From: Fasciola hepatica
Lineage: Eukaryota; Platyhelminthes; Trematoda; Plagiorchiida; Fasciolidae
Reading direction: 5' to 3'
Assembly: GCA_948099385.1 (NCBI GenBank)
Contig: CANUEZ040000113.1
Coordinates: forward strand, 9,374,501-9,438,500
DNA length: 64,000 nucleotides
Numbering within the stretch: position 1 is the stretch's first letter; each line of letters begins with the position of its first letter. The translations under genes were made by a program, and so were the position numbers. This document shows, piece after piece, positions 58,435 to 64,000 of the stretch. The notes under the pieces are model-generated. The model was not told where the DNA came from and did not search any database. It saw only the letters and a list, made by a program, of their open reading frames with translations.

Positions 58435-59706
58435 AACTTCAGCAAAGCATATGACAAAGTACCACATGTTGTCCAGAAGCTTTCACCAACCGCCACAGCA
58501 AACCACGACGTTAAACGGAGCCCATTTTATTAGCTGATCAAACGCAAGTTGTTTTAATTGTTCCTTTTGAAGGTGATCACATTTCTGATCATTTGCGTCA
58601 TAATTAATTCTCCTCCGTAGACCGAACACTTATGGCAGCCCAATTATGCATAGTGCACACCACTAGATGACTGAAGTTAGAAGATCACTCTTACAGCCGC
58701 ACAGCTCCTAATGCCTCTTATGTTGCTCACCCATTCACTAGCAGTTGCGTTGACACGTATCTTGGTAGAGCAGAACGATGCTTGACTCAAAGGGTGACTA
58801 AACACCTTCCAAAATGGCTTTTGCACTAAGTGACTCGTACGAACTGCGCGAAACAAATTCCGGAAAGAAACCTAGCATCGGTTATCGCCAGGCACCTACT
58901 TTCGACGAATCATCGGGTTGTCCTTACCCGGTTATTCAAAGTACGATCGTGCTACCGAAATGCAAAACTGCTGGCACTCAGCAAAACTACGTTGACCGAG
59001 ACGTTGACGAAAACGACGTCTGTTGGATACCCTTCAGCCTTCTCTTCCTGCTAATGTTTTCGAGCCAACGGAAGGCTGGAAATGCATGAGCGTAACTTGA
59101 GAAATCCGCGTTGTTCAGGACTAAACAGGTTTTGATGACCAAGATATTCCCTAGCGCGCTTTGTCATAAGCCGCCCCACCATCTTGCGGACGACGCGTGT
59201 AAGGCTTACCGGTCTATAGCTGACAGCTGCCGCCCTGTCACCACTCTTGAACAATGGTACCAAAACCCTTTGTTTCCGGTCGCCCGGGAGTATTCCTGTT
59301 GCTGGTGGGGGTGTTCGGCGATTCGGTTTTTGGGCCCGCGCGAATTTCGGCCAGGCCCCTAGTACCAGTGGGTGGATTTCACCCGGTTCGGGTGATTTGC
59401 ATGGCTTAAGAGATCATAGAACTGTCATAACTTCATCCACCACGATATCACTAAAAGCGATTGAGGGCCGGGACACCGACGAGAGAAGTGACCAAGGTTC
59501 ATCACGTGTAAACACCGATGCAAAGTGACTTCTCAGAGCATCCGCTTTAGCAACATCGGAACCAGCTACTTCTCCGTCCACCATAAGTGCAGGAATGTCG
59601 GGTAGTGCCCCTGCTCGCCCTTTCAGATACGCAAACAGTCGTTTTGGTGTGTATACATTCGGCCACTAGTCCCTCTTCGAATATACATCACTTGGCCATC
59701 TTCATG
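57735..59706. repeat. Inverted repeat of a CR1-like fragment
   Basis: Arms 57735-58434 and 59005-59706 (about 700 bp) with a spacer of about 570 bp. The 70-, 83- and 93-codon frames in the arms are identical, so the arms are very similar. Outside the arms the sequences differ: the left has other linker sequence, the right the endonuclease. Confidence 0.8.
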
Positions 59707-60680
59707 TAAGCGCATTTTGTTCGCCATTTTTGCACCCCATAACCCTCCGTTGCTCCTCGATACTGTCGCTGGGCTCGGTTTCTTTTGCGGAATTTACGTC
59801 GGTGCACTCCGTCGAAGGGTTTAGAGCTGGGCGTGTTACTGTCGCGTGGGTGGCCGGGCAGTCCTCCTTACCAATTGGCGGATTCCATTTCGGATACGAT
59901 ACCAGCAGCATTACTATCGTTTGAAACTCCGTTCTCCAAAATGATATTTCGAGCTCTTGCTCTGATATCGTCAAAGCGTACGCCCCACGCATTATTTTTG
60001 TAGTGAGATATCTGTGTGATTTTGGCCGAAGGCTCCGGTGCGTGTTCAGCTTGGCCTAATCATGGGCATCTATATGGATAATTTCATCTTTACAGGCAAA
60101 AACGAGATCTAAGTCCACAAAGTATTTCTGTTGTTCAGGTAGGCTCAAGCACACCTAGTTGAGAAGTCAGATCACTTATTGCCATGTGTAGGTAATGGGA
60201 GAAATTATGTGCCGCTGTAGTGTAACAGTTAGCCTTTGAATCATTGTGGGACGCGTCGAAGTCACCCAGGACCACACCGTGTCGATCCGTAGCCCAGAGC
60301 CGGATGAAATGTGACGTGTTTAATTGGTCAGCAGCCAGCTTCCTATAGAACGGACCTCGCGCCACACACCCGCAACTGGTTAGCTTCACGTTGCATCATA
60401 AAGCTTCTCCGAATCCTTGAAGGTCCGCAAGTAGTTCAGGAGTACGTGCCGAAACCCCAACTCTGAAGTAAATCAGTCCGCCACCTCCACTTCTGGGCCG
60501 AATTCTGTCCGGACTGAAGAGACAGTAGCCTCAGAGAGACACACGAGCATCTGACGTCCCCTCATTCAACCAGGTTTCGGTGAGAGCTATGATCACAGTT
60601 CTTCCGGCTGCTGCGAATGATTCCAGTTCGTCGCGTTTGTTAGGTAACCGGCGAACATTACTAAAACATACGCCACCTGA
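59005..60680 (-). mobile_element. CR1-like copy, right arm plus endonuclease
   Basis: Minus strand from 60680: endonuclease (NVRRLPNKRDELESF, VIIALTETWLNEGTSDA, RSGGGGLIYF, then VVLGDFDASHND near 60265), linker to 59710, then RT fingers identical in protein to the left arm at 59263-59051. It ends at about 59005, in the RT, where the homology to the left arm stops. Stops and frameshifts; no catalytic part of the RT beyond fingers. Confidence 0.75.
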
Positions 60681-63600
60681 CCTTCTATAGGAGTTCCAGG
60701 GGATTGTTCACCCCTGGATCCTCGTGGACAGGGGCCATCGAGGGAGTGTTTGTGGCAGGCTGCCACTTTAAGCGCTATTCACTGTTCACGAGGGAAATCC
60801 TGAATATAGAGATCGAGCTAGCCTTTTTCACGTCACTTCCACTTTTCCGTAAGGGCTTTCTTGTGTTTCTGACGGTCTTTCGGATCGAGATCTTTGGGTG
60901 ATCGCACTTTTTTACCCTTGAGATGCCAAGAACACTGCACATCTGACTGAGCTTTCTCCTAGGAAGGAGAAACATCCCTGTGCATTCGAGGTTGTCCTTC
61001 TTCTCGTAGTTTTGCCGGGTGAAAAGATGCTTCAACTCAAACTGACCCATCGAAGCGACCTTCACTCTCCGTCAACAACTTTCCGATGATGGTGCTCAGT
61101 TATGGGAAATCATAGTTGGGGCTCTGTGGGGGATTTTTCTTTGCCGCACCTTGGAGGTTGGCTACCGAAAAAAGTGAGATCGGGGAAATGAAAGTTACCA
61201 CAACCTCGTTCAATTTAATACCTGTGCCATTTTTTCCGGCTGCAGGACCGTTGGGGCCGCCGGTGGGGGGCAGTATAAATACTTTCCTAGTTTGGGTGGC
61301 TGTTTGTTACAGTGGCTGCAGTATCAGATGCTGGAGCAATATCCGCATGCATTAACACAAACTGAACTCGGTACCGGAGGCACCGCGGTGTCCCTCAAAA
61401 ACGTCTGGTTTCCAGCCGCGGAAGAGGGCAGAACAACCTCAGCTAATGTCTTAGCTCGCAAGGCACCGTGGTCTGGGGTCATGGGAGCGTTGCGTAGCGG
61501 AGAAGGAACCCGGGACACAAAACACATTTCCCGTGGTCTAAGCACGTAATAGATCCACGGGTGTAGCACATATTTTACCCTTAGTGAAAAGTTTCCTCTC
61601 TGGCGGCGGTGATGTTTTTGACACTGGTGACACTGGCGAAGTTGATGATGATGACGAGGTTTTTGCTTTTGCAGCTATTGATAGTGATGAGCAAGTTGAC
61701 GGTGGAGATTATGGTGGTGATAGTGATGACTGTGTCTTATCTGTGACATTCAATTTGTTCAGTTCAGTTCGCACAGGACTTTGTGTGGCCAAAGCTGATA
61801 TTGTTTCCAGGCAGTTATGCAGCCGGTGCATTTCCGTTTTCCCCCTACACTGCGAGTTTCAGACTGAAGCAGAGGCCCACCTATCCAGATATAGACAGTG
61901 GTAGAAATTTTTATGCACCTTTCTGGTCAAGATTTCGTTTAGCCTTTATGGCAAAAACTATTCTGAGTTGGAAACCTCGCTTGAACAGCACACGCTGCCC
62001 AATGGTAACGCTGGCTTCGATGCGGCTTGAGAAGTTCAGCTCATTCAACCTCAGGTCACAAAATTCGAGGCTGGAGCCAACAGAGCAGTCCAGATTGCTG
62101 CACCAGTGAGCATCTAGATGAACCTCACTGGGCCGCAGTTTCTGTGTTTGCTCCGTACTTCTTTTGTTTACTCTGGGGATGTAACAGGGTTTGGACTCAG
62201 GTCGCTTTCACGAGTGTAGCAGCCCTAAGGTTAATAACTGGGTCCTTTTTCAAGTGAAGCTCCACCCAAGGTGCCACAAGCAAGTCAGTGCTTCGATAAA
62301 ATGTTATTGGTGGTAAGTTGAAAAATAAAGGGGATAAGATCGGGGATGCTACAGAAGGGTTGACGATGAAAGTCAAAGAGATAGGTACAATACTGATGGA
62401 CGGAGATGACCAAAGAGGGAAGGGCCATGTAACGATCGGTTGTGGAAAATCTTTCGAAGGCACTATAATATCGTGATTCCTTGAAAACGCTCAACTACAT
62501 GCATTACTTGTCTGTCTCGTACAACTTACTCTTCTGTGACCGAACCTTTGGTGAGTCGCTTCCAGGGGGCTACCTTGTCAAATCCTATCTTCGACCCGCG
62601 TGACCCACTTGCTTGTCTGTCACAAGCCGCAAATTCAGTTCTCGTTTTTGAGTCTTTTTGACTATCCACTTGAGATTTATATATACTTTATGATGTCGTT
62701 TATTCGAAATTCTGTATCAAGGAGGTTACTGATATGTCTTGTCTTGGTTTCGGGATTCGTACAAATTTGGCTACGTATTGCCTAAAGAGTGTTGCAGGCT
62801 GTGTATCTGGTGTTGCAACTGAACGGTCTAGGTTTAGATGCACTCAGGGAAAACAACAAACCAGCGAAGGGCCCATGATTGCCTCAAAACCGACTTGGTG
62901 GGCATCACCCTAGCTGGCAACAAATTCCAGCACAGGACGGGTCGCAGGATTCACGGTTCAGCCAGCGAGAGCTCAGACCCCAGCCCAAGTGAGCCTCTGT
63001 ATCTCAACGTGCCTTGGGTACAAAAGTACTTTCTTGGCCCAGTGTGTCTGGTGGGTTCAATTTCAGAGCGTAAAATCGGTTTCACATCAGAAGAAGCGGA
63101 GACTTACAGTCTGAACAGGCTGGAAGCTAGAACACAGCACGAACACTCTGCTTTAGGCGAGCGGATCATGTCCTAATCCGTGAAACTAGCTGGAGAGAAG
63201 AATACTGCTTGCGTACTTTGAAACGGAAGGAATAAATGAATACACAGAGGAGCAAGAGCTATAAGCTGTTGGAGAGGTAGAGTTGGGGTGTATGAGAGGA
63301 ACTGCAATAGGTGTAAACTACGACAGGCATAGGTAGTTTGGGTTTTAAGGAAGGGCGGGGAACGCAGATGGCTAAGCATCACCCAAGCTAGCCTTGAACT
63401 TCATGATTGTGTATGGAAACACTACCTCTTTCGGAAGTTTATCCCACGCAATAGATAGCCTGAAAATGGAAACAGTTAGCTCAGATACTTCGCAGAGCCC
63501 TGGCTTTCCTAAGTTGTAGAGTACGTCCCCTCGGGGCTGAGTTCATGTTGCTTTCAAATGGAGGTAAAATAGTCACTGACTTCCCGTTCAGCCATTTAAA

Positions 63601-64000
63601 TGTTTCAACTTTCCCCGGTCTCCTCTCAACGGGGAAGGGTCAGGACTGCCAATCTTTCTGCACGCGGTAGATTCCAGAGACCTGGGATGATCTCCGTAAA
63701 CCTTGGCTGCGCAGCCTACAGGACCCACCGGCCCCTAACTAACGAGGGCGCTCATTTGCATTTTGTGTGGAGCCTGACACTGGCTGTGTATGCTGGGATT
63801 ACGACCCGTGGACTTCTGTTACCAACTGTCCTTCGAAGTCAGTAGAAAGCCTTATTAGGCTTGCTGGCTGCTGCTGCAGCTTTGGCTCACGGATTAAGGG
63901 TCTCATAGATTAGCGCCCCAAAATTCTTCATGGTAGAGGTTCGTGTGACCTCGTGGGAGTTATCCGAATCCGGGTGTCGCCGGGCTGAATCACCGGTGGT
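60681..64000. other. Unassigned right end of window
   Basis: No gene recognised. An acidic frame at 61584-61904 contains a GATGATGATGACGAGG-type simple repeat; other frames (62838-63176, 63600-63845) have no recognisable motif. 62590-62790 resembles the LTR-like insert at 46911-47282. Confidence 0.35.
62590..62790. repeat. Relative of the LTR-like insert at 46911-47282
   Basis: Shares TTTCGGGAT, TTTGGCTACG[C/T]ATTGC and GTTTCTCGTT-like blocks in the same order with the right part of that insert. Probably a diverged copy of one repeat family. Confidence 0.45.

Noticed and set aside
61584..61904. Acidic Asp/Gly-rich frame considered as a small gene.
   Set aside because: Its composition comes from GAT/GAC-type simple repeats and no domain or splice context supports it.

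Overview
This is eukaryotic, metazoan DNA with a spliced gene, long introns and dense retrotransposons. The mixture of RTE and CR1-like non-LTR elements, BEL/Pao and Ty3/Gypsy LTR elements, tRNA-headed SINEs and (AT)n arrays fits a flatworm, most likely a digenean trematode. That assignment rests on repeat style and protein similarity from memory and is not proven here.

The one host gene I can support is the catalytic alpha subunit of AMP-activated protein kinase (AMPK alpha), on the minus strand from the start codon at 35819 to the stop at 458. Eight exons were placed by protein similarity and consensus splice sites whose codon phases agree: 35333-35819, 15339-15583, 13985-14134, 10789-10910, 4367-4602, 2035-2352, 1380-1506 and 458-690. 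The phases between 10789 and 4602 do not join directly, so one short exon is missing; a 20-nt candidate lies at 6423-6442. All kinase catalytic residues and the activation-loop threonine are present.

The introns are filled with transposons. Intron 5 has a MITE-like foldback and a SINE; intron 4 has an almost full-length RTE-type LINE plus a 5' fragment of its family. Intron 1 is about 19.7 kb. It holds an AT array, RTE fragments, a broken Gypsy element, a tail-to-tail inverted pair of RTE copies (19.2-23.3 kb), a third copy, a second copy of the intron-4 RTE, several SINEs and a CGGTTT-rich hairpin.

Upstream of the gene (36-64 kb) is a retrotransposon nest. Two CR1-like elements point in opposite directions (36.1-40.4 kb). 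Next comes a BEL/Pao element on the minus strand with almost identical 376-bp LTRs (41272-41647 and 56194-56569). It has been split by a roughly 7-kb CR1-like element (about 48.14-55.08 kb) carrying a 720-residue open reverse-transcriptase frame, by a 5'-truncated relative of that CR1 (about 42.72-44.79 kb), and by a 370-bp LTR-like insert. Further right are an inverted pair of another CR1-like element (57.7-59.7 kb) and its endonuclease portion (to about 60.7 kb), then about 3.3 kb I cannot assign.

I see no CRISPR array, operon or rRNA, and no convincing stand-alone tRNA. I found no new multi-gene system. What deserves attention is the odd state of the elements: defective copies sharing the same disabling lesion, mosaic copies that suggest gene conversion, a degraded BEL element with nearly identical LTRs, and the AMPK splice variants. 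Coordinates of transposon ends are approximate unless a tail or LTR edge is stated.
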